Below, piece after piece: positions 45,133 to 54,180 of a stretch of 64,000 nucleotides of DNA (position 1 is its first letter; every line of letters starts with the position of its first letter). A program made the position numbers and the translations under genes. This DNA is from VRUE01 sp963714155 (GTDB lineage Bacteria > Actinomycetota > Thermoleophilia > Solirubrobacterales > 70-9): the NCBI GenBank assembly GCA_963714155.1, contig OY970236.1:2480001-2544000 (forward strand), written 5' to 3'. Under the pieces are notes generated by a model. The model had not been told where the DNA came from. It worked only from the letters and a program-made list of their open reading frames with translations, and did not search any database.

Positions 45133-46647
45133 TCAGGCGGAGACGAGGCTGGGCTCGGTCTCAGAACCGCGCGGCGCGGGGTTGGAGAAGCGCATCGCGC
45201 CGTCGTCGATCGCACCACGACGGATCGTCCTGATGTCGAGGACGTAGTTCTGGCGCAGCTTCCAGGGCTCCTTAGAGCCCTGTTTGGGGAACTTGTCGAG
45301 CGAGCGCAGGACGTAGCCGGAGGTGAAGTCGAGCAGCGGCAGCTCCTCGATGCTGGGGTCGGAGAGCTCGGGCACGCTTTTGCGGTAGCCGTGCGAATCC
45401 ATGTGGGCGAGCACCCGGCAGACGTATTCGGAGGTGAGGTCGGCCTTCAGGGTCCAGGAGGCGTTGGTGTAGCCGACGGTGAAGGCGCAGTTGGGCACCC
45501 CGCTCAGCATCATCCCCTTGTAAGCCATCTTCTCCGAGACGTCGACCGCCTCGCCATCGACGACCAGCTCCATGCCGCCGAGGAAGAGCAGGTTGAGGCC
45601 GGTCGCGGTGACGATCACGTCGGCCTCCAGCTGCTCGCCGGAGTCGAGCTTGATCCCGCCCTCGGTGAAGCGCTCGATCGTGTCGGTGACGACCGTGGCG
45701 TCGCCGTTGCGGATCGCTTTGAAGAGGTCGCCGTTGGGCACCAGGCACATCCGCTGGTCCCAGGGGTTGTACTTCGGCCTGAAGTGCTTGTCGACGTCGT
45801 AGCCCGGCGGCAGCGAGCGTTGGACACCGGCGCGGATCAGCTTTTTAACCGCCTTCGGACGGCGGCGGCTGAGCTGGTAGAAGAGCGACTGCAGCGCCAC
45901 GTTCTTCCAGCGCACGACCGTGTAGACGGCCTTGTCGGGGAGGAAGCGGCGCAGCCCACTGGCGATCGGATCCTCGGCCGGCATCGAGGCGATGTAAGTC
46001 GGCGAGCGCTGCAGCATCGTCACCTGCGCGGCCTTCTCGGCCATCGCCGGGACCAGCGTCACCGCGGTGGCGCCGCTGCCGATGACGACGACGCGCTTGC
46101 CGGCGTAGTCGAGGTCCTCGGGCCAGTGCTGGGGGTGGACCACCTCGCCGCTGAAGTCCTCCGCCCCGGGAAACTCAGGGGTGAAGCCTTCGTCGTAGCG
46201 GTAGTAACCGCTGCAGACCCAGAAGTAGTTGCAGGTCAGGCGCACGGTCTCGCCGCTGTCGACCCGCTCGGCCTCGACCGTCCAGAGCACCTCCTCGCTC
46301 GACCACTCGGCCCGCACGACGCGGTGCTGGAAGCGGATCTTGGTGTCAATCCGGCCGTCGCGGGCGGTCTCCCGGACGTAGTCGAGGATCGACTCGCCGT
46401 CGCTGATCGACTTTGCCGCCGTCCAGGGCTTGAAGCGGTATCCGAGGGTGTGCATGTCCGAGTCGGAGCGGATGCCGGGATAGCGGAAGAGATCCCAGGT
46501 CCCGCCCAGGTCCTCGCGCGCCTCGAGGATCGCGTAGCTGCGCCCGGGGAAGGCCTCCTGCAGATGATGCGCCGCGCCGATGCCGGAGAGTCCGGCGCCG
46601 ACGATCAGCACGTCTAGGTGCTCGATGGGTTCCCCGTTCGCAGTCAA
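45133..46647 (-). CDS. Baeyer-Villiger-type flavin monooxygenase (EthA-like)
   Basis: A 504-residue class B monooxygenase. It has the FAD motif IVGAGLSGIGAA, GTWDLFRYPGIRSDSD, the fingerprint FSGEVVHPQHWP (FxGxxxHxxxWP) and the NADPH motif VIGSGATAVT. Such enzymes insert oxygen into ketones or oxidise sulfur and nitrogen; EthA activates thioamide prodrugs in mycobacteria. The start is TTG 46647. Confidence 0.93.
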   Translation of the reverse strand: MTANGEPIEHLDVLIVGAGLSGIGAAHHLQEAFPGRSYAILEAREDLGGTWDLFRYPGIRSDSDMHTLGYRFKPWTAAKSISDGESILDYVRETARDGRIDTKIRFQHRVVRAEWSSEEVLWTVEAERVDSGETVRLTCNYFWVCSGYYRYDEGFTPEFPGAEDFSGEVVHPQHWPEDLDYAGKRVVVIGSGATAVTLVPAMAEKAAQVTMLQRSPTYIASMPAEDPIASGLRRFLPDKAVYTVVRWKNVALQSLFYQLSRRRPKAVKKLIRAGVQRSLPPGYDVDKHFRPKYNPWDQRMCLVPNGDLFKAIRNGDATVVTDTIERFTEGGIKLDSGEQLEADVIVTATGLNLLFLGGMELVVDGEAVDVSEKMAYKGMMLSGVPNCAFTVGYTNASWTLKADLTSEYVCRVLAHMDSHGYRKSVPELSDPSIEELPLLDFTSGYVLRSLDKFPKQGSKEPWKLRQNYVLDIRTIRRGAIDDGAMRFSNPAPRGSETEPSLVSA

Positions 46648-46734
46648 GCCAGCGGCATTCTCTCATGCTGGCTGGTCAGCCAAGCGGCGTGTGCGGATCT
46701 CACACAGCGGCGTACCAATGAAAGCAACCTGAGC

Positions 46735-46740
46735 TAGGGT
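46735..46740 (+). promoter_or_regulatory. Leaderless -10 box of the M55 peptidase gene
   Basis: TAGGGT lies eight bases before the GTG at 46749. Confidence 0.55.
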
Positions 46741-46748
46741 GGCTCGCC

Positions 46749-47678
46749 GTGAACGTCCTGATCGCCGCCGACATGGAGGGCATCACCGGAATCGACGACT
46801 ACGGCGACTGCCTGCCCTCGCACCCGGCGGCCTACGCCCGCGGTCGTCGGCTGATGACCGACGAGGTGCTGGTCGCGATCGAGGCGCTGCGCGCAGCGGG
46901 CGCCGAGCGGATCTCGGTCGGCGACTGGCACATGGTCGGCACCAACATCGAACGCGACCGGATGCCGGCGGGAGTCGAGGTGCGACCGATCGCCGACCTC
47001 GCCCTCAACGAGACCAAGCCGTCGATGGCCAAGGCCCACGGCGGCCCACTCGACGGCGTGGTCATGCTCGGCCATCACGCCAGCACCAAGAACCCACGCG
47101 CCTTCTGCTCGCACACCTTCATCTGGGAGATGGAGGTCTCACTCGACGGCGTGCCGCTCAGCGAGGCCCGGGTCTACGCCCAGGCGCTGTCCGCCGAGGG
47201 CGTGCCGGTCCTGGTCGCCAGCGGCGATCGCTGGATGCTCGAGGAGTTCGACCAGGGCGAGATCGGCGGCGCCGGCCTGGTCGAGACCAAGGTCGGAGAG
47301 GGCCGGGCGCGGGCTCACTCCCACGACATCGCCGACACCCACGCCAAGCTGGCCGAGGCGATCGGTGCCGCCTGCGCGGCACCCCCGCAACCTCCCCCCG
47401 CCCGCGCCTACCCGGCAGAGCTGCGGATCGCGGTCGAGGGCGAGGAGATCGCGCGAACGAGCGTCGCCGATCCCGCCGACCTGCTCACCGCGATCGCCGA
47501 GGTCTTCAGGACCAGTCAGGTCTCACGCGAGTACCGGCAGCTGGCCAAGCTGCTGCCTGCCGGACATGACTCGCGCCTACGCGCCGCTCAGCGACGCGCA
47601 GGCAGCCTGCTCGCTACACCGGTGATGCGCTCGAAGGAGCGTCACTGGCTGGCTCGCTCCCCGGCCCAAGCAAGTTGA
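46749..47678 (+). CDS. M55 family D-aminopeptidase (DppA-like)
   Basis: A 309-residue zinc peptidase. The family start NVLIAADMEGITG gives the Asp and Glu ligands, ISVGDWHMVG replaces the usual DxHG block, and VVMLGHHAS gives further His ligands. DppA cleaves D-Ala-containing peptides released from the wall. The last 65 bases overlap the convergent membrane protein gene. Confidence 0.88.
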   Translation: MNVLIAADMEGITGIDDYGDCLPSHPAAYARGRRLMTDEVLVAIEALRAAGAERISVGDWHMVGTNIERDRMPAGVEVRPIADLALNETKPSMAKAHGGPLDGVVMLGHHASTKNPRAFCSHTFIWEMEVSLDGVPLSEARVYAQALSAEGVPVLVASGDRWMLEEFDQGEIGGAGLVETKVGEGRARAHSHDIADTHAKLAEAIGAACAAPPQPPPARAYPAELRIAVEGEEIARTSVADPADLLTAIAEVFRTSQVSREYRQLAKLLPAGHDSRLRAAQRRAGSLLATPVMRSKERHWLARSPAQAS

Positions 47679-48321
47679 AGTAGATCGTCGAGGCGGCGAG
47701 GGCCGCAATCGGCGCGGTAAGGGTCGAGGCGATCACGTTGACCAGCACCCGCATGCCGAAGCTGTCGGAGATGCCGGCACCGATCGCGCCGAGGATCCCG
47801 CTGGCGATCGCCGTGATCAGGAAGACGACGAAGATCACGCCGAAGACCGGCCAGCCGTTGCCCTTGACCAGTGCGCGCGAGCGGCCGAAGGCGTCGATCA
47901 CGCCGCTGCGCTCGACCACGATCACCGGCGCGATCACCGACCAGATCGTCAGCAGGATCAGCCCGGGGACGATGAAGAGCAGGAAGCCGATGCCGATCCC
48001 GAGGCCGGCGAGGATGCCGGCGCCGATCAGCGGCAGGACCACGGGCCAGGTCGCCTCGATCAGCTCGCCGACCGAGGAGTCGCGGCGGCCGTCCTGGACG
48101 TCGCGCACCAGCCCCACGACCATGCCCTGGTAGAGCGTCGCGGCGACGACGCTGACCGCGAGTCCCAGCGGCAGCAGGATCAGGCTGCCGGCGATGATGC
48201 CGTTGATCACCGCGACGAGCAGGAAGAGCCCGAAGGCGACGGGCAGCAGGACACCCGCCTGGTCGCCATAGGTGGAGAAGATCTGACTGAGGGTGCCGCC
48301 TACGTCGAGCTTTCTTTTCAT
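47614..48321 (-). CDS. Multi-pass membrane protein (GPDPase-membrane-domain-like)
   Basis: A 235-residue protein with about six hydrophobic segments and internal repeats of the kind seen in the DUF7847/glycerophosphodiester phosphodiesterase membrane domain (SQIFSTYGDQAGVLLPVA, and RSRALVKGNGWPVFG). I chose ATG 48321; the longer frame overlaps the upstream gene. Function unknown. Confidence 0.7.
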   Translation of the reverse strand: MKRKLDVGGTLSQIFSTYGDQAGVLLPVAFGLFLLVAVINGIIAGSLILLPLGLAVSVVAATLYQGMVVGLVRDVQDGRRDSSVGELIEATWPVVLPLIGAGILAGLGIGIGFLLFIVPGLILLTIWSVIAPVIVVERSGVIDAFGRSRALVKGNGWPVFGVIFVVFLITAIASGILGAIGAGISDSFGMRVLVNVIASTLTAPIAALAASTIYFNLLGPGSEPASDAPSSASPV

Positions 48322-48344
48322 GCCCGCTGTTTCGACCCCGCCGC

Positions 48345-48995
48345 CTACGACCCTCCCCATGCGGCCAGCATCTCGCCGAGGTAAGCCGGGGGCTCGATGC
48401 CCGCCGCGAGCAGCGGGTCGGGCTCGGGCTCGGTCGCGACCGTGCGCAGGCCGACCACCCCGGCCCAGACCGGCAGCTCGAGGTCGGGATCGTCATCGAT
48501 TGGCGGCCCCGTGCGGACCTTGGCCGAGGCCTCCTCGAGCGGAATCCGCAGCAGCGCCGTCGCCCGCAGCTCCTTCTCGGTCGGCACGCGGGCATCGCCC
48601 CAGCGCCCCGGGACCAGCTTCTCGACCAGCCCCTCGAGCGCGGTCAGCTTCTCGCCTTCGTCCTCGATCCACTCGCCCGCGCCGAAGAGCATCGCCGAGC
48701 GGTAGTTGGCCGAGTGGTGCATCACCGAACGGGCCAGCACCAGGCCATCGACCAGGGTCGCGGTCAGGCAGACCTCCGCCCCCTTCGACTCGCGCAGGGC
48801 GCGGCTCGCGGCCGAGCCGTGCAGGTAGAGGCAGGACCCGACCCGCACGTGCAGGGTCGGGATCACCACCGGCAGCCCATCGTCGATGACGCCGAGGTGG
48901 GAGACGAGCGCCTGGTCGAAGATCGCCTCGACCACGGCCCGCTCGTGCGAGCCCCTGCTCGCCTTGCGGCGCAGCTTCGTTCGCGCCGTCTTCAT
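48345..48995 (-). CDS. Pyridoxamine 5'-phosphate oxidase family (FMN split-barrel) protein
   Basis: A 216-residue protein of the NimA/Pyridox_ox_2 group: FDQALVSHLGVIDDGLPVVIPT, LYLHGSAASRAL and VLARSVMHHSANYRSAM. It probably binds FMN or heme/F420 and reduces a small molecule. It is divergent from a MocR-type regulator, with GTACAGT repeats between and a TACTGT box five bases before its ATG. Confidence 0.85.
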   Translation of the reverse strand: MKTARTKLRRKASRGSHERAVVEAIFDQALVSHLGVIDDGLPVVIPTLHVRVGSCLYLHGSAASRALRESKGAEVCLTATLVDGLVLARSVMHHSANYRSAMLFGAGEWIEDEGEKLTALEGLVEKLVPGRWGDARVPTEKELRATALLRIPLEEASAKVRTGPPIDDDPDLELPVWAGVVGLRTVATEPEPDPLLAAGIEPPAYLGEMLAAWGGS

Positions 48996-48998
48996 CTG

Positions 48999-49036
48999 TT
49001 ACAGTACAGTTTGATCATCTGATATGGTACAGTATC
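48999..49036. promoter_or_regulatory. GTACAGT direct repeats at the MocR divergent promoter
   Basis: GTACAGT occurs at 49004-49010 and 49027-49033 with a period of 23 bases, about two helical turns. The first copy overlaps the TACTGT -10 box of the oxidase gene and the second lies just inside the MocR reading frame. MocR proteins commonly bind direct repeats. Confidence 0.6.
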
Positions 49037-50343
49037 GAATCTCGGGCAAGAGTGCGGGCGAGATCGCGGCCGCGATCGAGCGTGCGATCGAGCGGGGTGC
49101 ACTCGCCCCCGGTGAGACCCTGCCCGCCGTCCGGGCCCTGGCCGGTGAGCTCGGTGTCAGCCCGACCACCGTCTCGGCCGCGCTCGCCGACCTGCGCTCG
49201 CGCGGGCTCGTGGTCAGCCACGAACGCAGCCGCTCGCAGGTCAGCTGGCGCCCTCCGGTCGGCGGTGCCCTGCAGCGGCCGACGATTCCCCCCGGCACTC
49301 GCGACCTCGCCAGCGGCAATCCGGACCCCACCCTGCTCCCCGACCCAACCCCGTTCCTGCGGCGCCTCGACCGGCCCACGCAGCTCTACGGCGGCGAGCC
49401 GGCCGTGCCCGAGCTGCTTGAGCTGGCTAAGGACGAGTTCGCCGCGGCGGGGATCGAGAGTGACGCGATCGCGGTCACCAGCGGCGCCCTCGACGGGATC
49501 GAGCGGGCGCTGGGGGCGCAGCTGAAGCCGGGGGACCTGGTCGCGGTAGAAGACCCGGGCTTCGCCGGCCTCTTCGATCTCCTGCGGGCGCTTGGCCTGG
49601 CCCTGCGACCGGTCCCGATCGATGGCAAGGGCATGCTGCCCGGCGAGCTCGCCGCGGCGCTCGCGGAGGGTGCGGCGGCGGTTGTGCTCAACCCGCGCGG
49701 CCAGAACCCCACCGGGGCCTCACTTGACCGCGCGCGAGCGAGCGAGCTGCGCGCGGTGCTGGACCGGGCGCCGGAGGCAATGGTGGTCGAGGACGATCAC
49801 CTCGGCCCGATTGCTGGAGTTGCCCGGGTCTCGCTGACCGCGGGCCGCGAGCGCTGGGCCGCCGCCTTCTCGCTGGCCAAGTCGCTCGGCCCGGACCTGC
49901 GCCTGGCGCTGCTGGCCGGCGATGCACAGACGATCAGCCGCGTACGCGGGCGCCAGAGCGTCGGGCCGCAGTGGGTCAGCCACCTGCTGCAGCACTTGGT
50001 CGCGGCGATGTGGGCTGACGAGGGAGTCAGCGCAGAGCTCGAGCGCGCGGCGGCGACCTACCGCCAGCGCCGCGAGCAACTGCTGGCGGCGCTGGCGGAG
50101 CGCGGGATCGAGGTCACTTCCGGCGCCGGGATCGCCACCTGGATACCGGTGCCCGAGGAAGCGCCCGTGGTCCAGTCCCTGCTCGCCGCGGGCTGGGCAG
50201 TGATGCCGGGTGCTCCCTTCCGCCTGCAGAGCGCCCGCGCGATCCGGGTCACGACGAGCACCCTTGCCGGGGACGAGGCGGACGAGCTCGCCGAGGCAAT
50301 CCGGGTGGCGCTGCAACCCAGCGGCGCCACCCGCACCGCCTAA
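49024..50343 (+). CDS. MocR/PdxR-type GntR regulator with aminotransferase-like domain
   Basis: A 439-residue fusion. The N-terminal GntR winged helix (GALAPGETLPAVRALAGELGVSPTTVSAALADLRSRGLV) is joined to a fold-type I PLP domain from about residue 95. The domain has LNPRGQNPTG, VVEDDHLG and the PLP-lysine block FSLAKSLGPDLRLALLAG. It should sense PLP or an amino compound and control the divergent flavin oxidase gene and possibly itself. Confidence 0.9.
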   Translation: MVQYRISGKSAGEIAAAIERAIERGALAPGETLPAVRALAGELGVSPTTVSAALADLRSRGLVVSHERSRSQVSWRPPVGGALQRPTIPPGTRDLASGNPDPTLLPDPTPFLRRLDRPTQLYGGEPAVPELLELAKDEFAAAGIESDAIAVTSGALDGIERALGAQLKPGDLVAVEDPGFAGLFDLLRALGLALRPVPIDGKGMLPGELAAALAEGAAAVVLNPRGQNPTGASLDRARASELRAVLDRAPEAMVVEDDHLGPIAGVARVSLTAGRERWAAAFSLAKSLGPDLRLALLAGDAQTISRVRGRQSVGPQWVSHLLQHLVAAMWADEGVSAELERAAATYRQRREQLLAALAERGIEVTSGAGIATWIPVPEEAPVVQSLLAAGWAVMPGAPFRLQSARAIRVTTSTLAGDEADELAEAIRVALQPSGATRTA

Positions 50344-50349
50344 TCGCGA

Positions 50350-50718
50350 TTACTCGGAGTCGGGATAGGGCGCGTAGCGGTTGTGCAGCATCAGGTCGTT
50401 GCCGTCGGGATCGGTGAAGAGCGCCATATGGCAAACGCCGGTGTCGAAGGTGTCGCCGTTGAACTCGACCCCCTTCGCCTCGAGCTCCGCCCGCGCCGCG
50501 GCGACGTCATCGACGTGCAGCGCCGGGTGCGCGTTTTTCTGCGGTGCGAACTCCATCCCCATCTGCGCCGGTTCCCAGATCCCGAAGCAGGTGTCCCCCA
50601 CCCAGAACTCGAACTTGCCCCGCTCGTCGGGTCGCAGGCCGAGCGTCTCGACGTAGAAGCGCCGTGAGCGCTCGGCATCGGTGGATGGAATGCCAATGAA
50701 GTCGGTCTTGGTGATCAC
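50350..50718 (-). CDS. Glyoxalase/VOC family protein
   Basis: A 122-residue protein starting at GTG 50718, chosen because GAGGAGGA lies just upstream (the open frame extends to 50754). VOC halves: KTDFIGIPSTDAERSRRFYVETLGL, then HPALHVDDVAAARAELEAKGV and LFTDPDGNDLMLHNR. Probable resistance or detoxification protein; ligand unknown. Confidence 0.85.
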   Translation of the reverse strand: MITKTDFIGIPSTDAERSRRFYVETLGLRPDERGKFEFWVGDTCFGIWEPAQMGMEFAPQKNAHPALHVDDVAAARAELEAKGVEFNGDTFDTGVCHMALFTDPDGNDLMLHNRYAPYPDSE

Positions 50719-50753
50719 GGTTCCTCCTCGGTCGATTTGCTTAGCCCAAAACA

Positions 50754-50779
50754 CTAGGGCCGCCCGGAGGCGGCCCTAG
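50754..50779 (-). terminator. Terminator hairpin upstream of the glyoxalase-like gene
   Basis: CTAGGGCCGCC (50754-50764) pairs with 50769-50779 around a 4-base loop, and on the minus strand is followed by TGTTTTGGG. It lies 35 bases before the glyoxalase-like start and about 110 bases after the leader ORF, so it could end the leader transcript or act as attenuator. Confidence 0.7.
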
Positions 50780-50891
50780 CCAGGTGCTTGGAACGAACAT
50801 GGAAACTGCGACCGGGTGGGACAACGCCCGGCATTCCCTGCTCGCCGGTGCCCGGGGTGGATTCCACCGGGCGCCCAAACCAGTGCGGCGC

Positions 50892-50936
50892 CTAGCGGCC
50901 CTGCACCTCCAGAGTCCCATTAAGCATGTGAATCAA
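50892..50936 (-). CDS. Possible 14-residue leader peptide
   Basis: TTG at 50936 opens a 14-codon ORF encoding LIHMLNGTLEVQGR and ending in TAG. AAAGGAGG is placed ten bases upstream. The internal ATG at 50927 is an alternative start. No homologue is recognised. The rest of the 275-base gap 50719-50993 holds only this, its hairpin and the terminator. Confidence 0.4.
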   Translation of the reverse strand: MIHMLNGTLEVQGR

Positions 50937-50940
50937 GTTA

Positions 50941-50963
50941 GGACCACCTCCTTTCTCTGGTCC
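50941..50963 (-). promoter_or_regulatory. Hairpin presenting an anti-16S sequence in its loop
   Basis: GGACCA (50941-50946) pairs with TGGTCC (50958-50963). On the minus strand the 11-base loop reads GAGAAAGGAGG and, with the stem, gives AGAAAGGAGGTGGTCC, which differs by one base from the complement of the universal 16S rRNA 3' end. Confidence 0.6.
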
Positions 50964-50993
50964 GACGATTGAAGCAGACGGACTGGTCGGCGG

Positions 50994-52573
50994 CTACTTC
51001 AATTTGAGGAATTTGCTCGCCTGGGCTGAGAGGAAGTTGGGCGCGGACAGGGTTACGGTCAGCTTCGCCTTGACTTTCGCTTCGCGCGCCGCTTTCGGTG
51101 GCTTCAGAGTGAGCGCGTAGGTGCCGGCCTTGGCGACGCTCTTTGTCGCCGCCTTGCCGAGCTTGATGACCTTGCCTTTGGGCTTCAGCTTGCCGGTGAG
51201 CTTCGCCGCGAGCGTGCCCGGCTGCTGAGTCTTGACCTTGATTTCGTAGCGGCCCGTTTTGTCTCGCTTGACCGCGGCGATCTTGGGGGTCTTGGCGTGG
51301 GGCTTTGGCGAAGGCGGTGGCGGGGGCGGTATGTCGTCCGTGGGCGGGCACGCCCCGGAGTGAACGGAGCCTGCTCCGGGGCAACTGTCCTGGCTGATGT
51401 CGCCGAAGCCGTCGTGGTCGGCGTCGGGCTCGATGTCGGCGTCGTAAGCCAGCTCCTGTGTGCTGATCGCGCCCGGTTCGTTGTAGACGGTGCCGTCGGA
51501 GCCGTCGTGGAGCTTGGCGAGAGTCGATCCGGGCGAGGGGAAGACGCTTTCGGGCTGCGACATGCTGGCCGTGGCGAGGCCGACGTAGCCGCCGGCGGGA
51601 ACCGGCAGGCGAGTCTGAAAGGTGGTGATCCCGCCAATGATCGGACTGGGCCCGAAGGCCACGTGCTCGGTTGCGCTTGAACCCAGGACCTTGAAGCTCG
51701 ATCCCGTCGTCGGGGGCCGACCACGCGAATGCCGTAGTCGCTGGTGACCCGGGTCAGGACCCGCCAGCGAACGACGACGCCGTCGAAGGAAGCCGCCGTG
51801 GACGCACCGCGCACCGCGCGCTGGATGTAGAGCGCATCGAAACCGCTGCCGCTGCTGCCGCCGTGATTGCCTTCGAAGTTGCTCCCGAAGAGGGTGCCGG
51901 AACAGGCAGCGTTGCCCACCGGCGATCCCGGGCAGAGGTCCTGCGAGACGTCGCCGTAGACGTCGTGGTCATCGTCGGGCTCGAGCACCGCCTCGACGTT
52001 GACGCGCCGGTTAGACGTGGTCGAGGAAACGGTGAACGCGTCGCCGACTTCGGGAAAGCCACCGGCTCCGGTCAGTACCGAGCCGGCCACGTCAGACCCC
52101 TGGATCGATTCGAAGAGGTGGGGGGTGTAGTTGCTGGCACCGGCAGCCGTGTTGAAGCGTGCCCCGAGCACGTCGCCGGTAAAGGCGGGCTCGCGCTCGT
52201 AGAAGAAGTTGACGGTGCCGGCGGTGAGCCCGAAGGTCAGGTGTCTTTCCCCTTGGCTGATCACCTTTGCGGAGTTGGCGCTCGTCGGTTCGAAGGTCCG
52301 CGCCTGCACCCAGTCACCCGCCTGGGTCAATCCGATCCCGAAGCCGCTTTTCGTCAGCACGCCGTCGTAGGGCACGACGTAAGGGCCGGCCGCAAGGTTG
52401 GCGTCGGTGAACTGCACCGCCGAGCAGGTGCAGGGCGCAATGCCCGTCGGACTCGGCTGCCCGAGGTGTCGCGGCGCCAGAGCTGCGTGGGCGCTGGAGG
52501 CCCCGATAACGAACATAGCCATCGCAGCGACGAGGGCGATGACGGAGCGCTTCACTCGACCATTGAACACCAC
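50994..52573 (-). pseudogene. Secreted TSP3-repeat protein, frameshifted in a poly-G tract
   Basis: The first 288 residues (signal peptide ending ASSAHAA, beta-rich domain, one repeat DDDHDVYGDVSQDLCPG) continue in a second frame from about 51716 (GLATASMSQPESVF, DADHDGFGDISQDSCPG, and a C-terminal Lys-rich beta domain ending SKFLKLK). The two repeats are thrombospondin type 3-like calcium-binding motifs (DxDxDGxGDxxQDxCP). One base added to the five-G run at 51712-51716 would restore a single frame of about 526 codons. It may be a sequence error, a phase-variable tract or real decay. Similar proteins are exported surface proteins. Confidence 0.7.
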
Positions 52574-52613
52574 GGCTCCCTACCTAGCCGTCGAGCGGAC
52601 GCATTGGCGCCGG

Positions 52614-52619
52614 TAGCCT
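52614..52619 (+). promoter_or_regulatory. Leaderless -10 box of the aldehyde dehydrogenase gene
   Basis: TAGCCT stands eight bases before the ATG at 52628 and supports that start over far-upstream codons of the open frame. Confidence 0.55.
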
Positions 52620-52627
52620 GGCGACTA

Positions 52628-54124
52628 ATGCCCGGCAGCGAGCACACGACTGCGCTATTGATCGGCGGCGAACTCGTCAGCGGTGCCGGCGCGGCACTTG
52701 CGGTTGAGAACCCGTATACGACCGAAACGATCGTTGAGGTGGCCGCCGCTTCACCGGAGCAGGTCGAGGCGGCCGTCGCCGCCGCTCGCGAGGCCTGGCC
52801 GGCCTGGGCCAAAACCACCGCCGGCGAGCGCTGCGAGCTGCTGCACGAGGTGGCGCGGCGGCTGCGCGCGGAGGCCGAGGCGCTGGCGCGGACGATGACC
52901 GCCGAGGGCGGCAAGCCGCTGCTCGAGAACCGCGACGAGCTGGAGTGGACGGCGGCGGCCTTCGACTACTACGCCGAGATCGGCCGCGACCACGCCGGCC
53001 GGGTGATCCCACCGATCGAGTCGACCCAGCTGGCGATGGTGGTCAAGGACCCGCTCGGCGTCGTCGGCTGCATCGTGCCCTGGAACTATCCGCTGCTCTT
53101 GCTGGCCTGGAAGGTGGCACCGGCCTTGGCCGCCGGCAACTGCGTCGTCTGCAAGCCCTCGGAGCTGACGCCGCTCTCGACCCTGATGCTGGCCGGCATC
53201 TTCGAGCACCTGCCGGCGGGCGTGGTCAACTTGCTCGCGGGCGCCGGTGACGTCGGCGCCGCGCTCGCCGCCCACCCCGAGGTCGACTGCATCGCCTTCA
53301 CCGGTTCGGTCGCCACCGGCAAGAAGGTCGCCGCCGCCTGCAGCGAGCGGATGGCGCGGATGAACTTGGAGATGGGTGGCAAGGACGCTTTCATCGTCTG
53401 CGCTGACGTCGCGAACGAGATCGAGGTCGCCGCTCGTGGTGGCGCCTGGGCGGCATTCCTCAACGCTGGCCAGGTCTGCACCTCGGCCGAGCGCTTCTAC
53501 GTCGCCGAGCAGATCTTCGACGACTACGTAAGCGCCTTCGTCGAGCACACCGAGAGCCTCGTCCTCGGCGACCCCTTCGAGCTGTCGACCGATATCGGGC
53601 CGATGGTTTCCGACCCCCAGCGCGCCAAGGTCGTCGCGCAACTGGACGCGGCTCGCGCGGCCGGCGCCGAGATCCTCACCGGAGGCGACGGCGGCGGCAC
53701 GACGCGCGGCCACTTCCTCTCCCCTGCCGTCGTCACCGGTGCCGCGCCCGACAGCGCCCTGCTGCGCGAGGAGACCTTCGGCCCAGTCGCGCCAATCGTC
53801 CCGGTCTCCTCGCTCGACAAGGCAATCGAGCTCGCCAACGGCACCGAGTTCGGCCTCGGCGCCAACGTCTACACCGCCGACCTCGAGAGCGCAATCCGCT
53901 GCATGCGCGAGCTGCGCGCGGGCACGGTCTGGATCAACGACCCGCTGACCGATAACGACGCCGGTCCCTTCGGCGGCTTCAAGCAGTCCGGTATGGGGAG
54001 AGAGCTGGGCCGCGAGGGCCTCGAGGCTTTCCAGGAGACCAAGCACGTCCACATGGAGTCGAAGATCGAGCGCAAGGAATGGTGGTACCCGTACAAGGAG
54101 TACGGGTCCTCCGCTCAGGACTGA
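52628..54124 (+). CDS. Aldehyde dehydrogenase (betaine/aminobutyraldehyde type)
   Basis: A 498-residue NAD(P)-dependent enzyme. The nucleotide-binding block CIVPWNYPLLLLAWKVAPAL is followed by FTGSVATGKK, the catalytic Glu in NLEMGGKDAF and the Cys in NAGQVCTSAERF, then EETFGPVAPIV and the closing PFGGFKQSGMGRELG. The family oxidises betaine aldehyde or other aldehydes to acids. The substrate is not fixed by sequence. Confidence 0.93.
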   Translation: MPGSEHTTALLIGGELVSGAGAALAVENPYTTETIVEVAAASPEQVEAAVAAAREAWPAWAKTTAGERCELLHEVARRLRAEAEALARTMTAEGGKPLLENRDELEWTAAAFDYYAEIGRDHAGRVIPPIESTQLAMVVKDPLGVVGCIVPWNYPLLLLAWKVAPALAAGNCVVCKPSELTPLSTLMLAGIFEHLPAGVVNLLAGAGDVGAALAAHPEVDCIAFTGSVATGKKVAAACSERMARMNLEMGGKDAFIVCADVANEIEVAARGGAWAAFLNAGQVCTSAERFYVAEQIFDDYVSAFVEHTESLVLGDPFELSTDIGPMVSDPQRAKVVAQLDAARAAGAEILTGGDGGGTTRGHFLSPAVVTGAAPDSALLREETFGPVAPIVPVSSLDKAIELANGTEFGLGANVYTADLESAIRCMRELRAGTVWINDPLTDNDAGPFGGFKQSGMGRELGREGLEAFQETKHVHMESKIERKEWWYPYKEYGSSAQD

Positions 54125-54180
54125 GTCCGCAACTCCCCGGTCCCGGCGGAGTCAATACAGACGTGACTAGGATCGGCGGG

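Noticed and set aside
50784..50972. A 62-codon plus-strand gene
   Set aside because: No ribosome site, no homologous pattern, and the opposite strand holds the hairpin, ORF and terminator.
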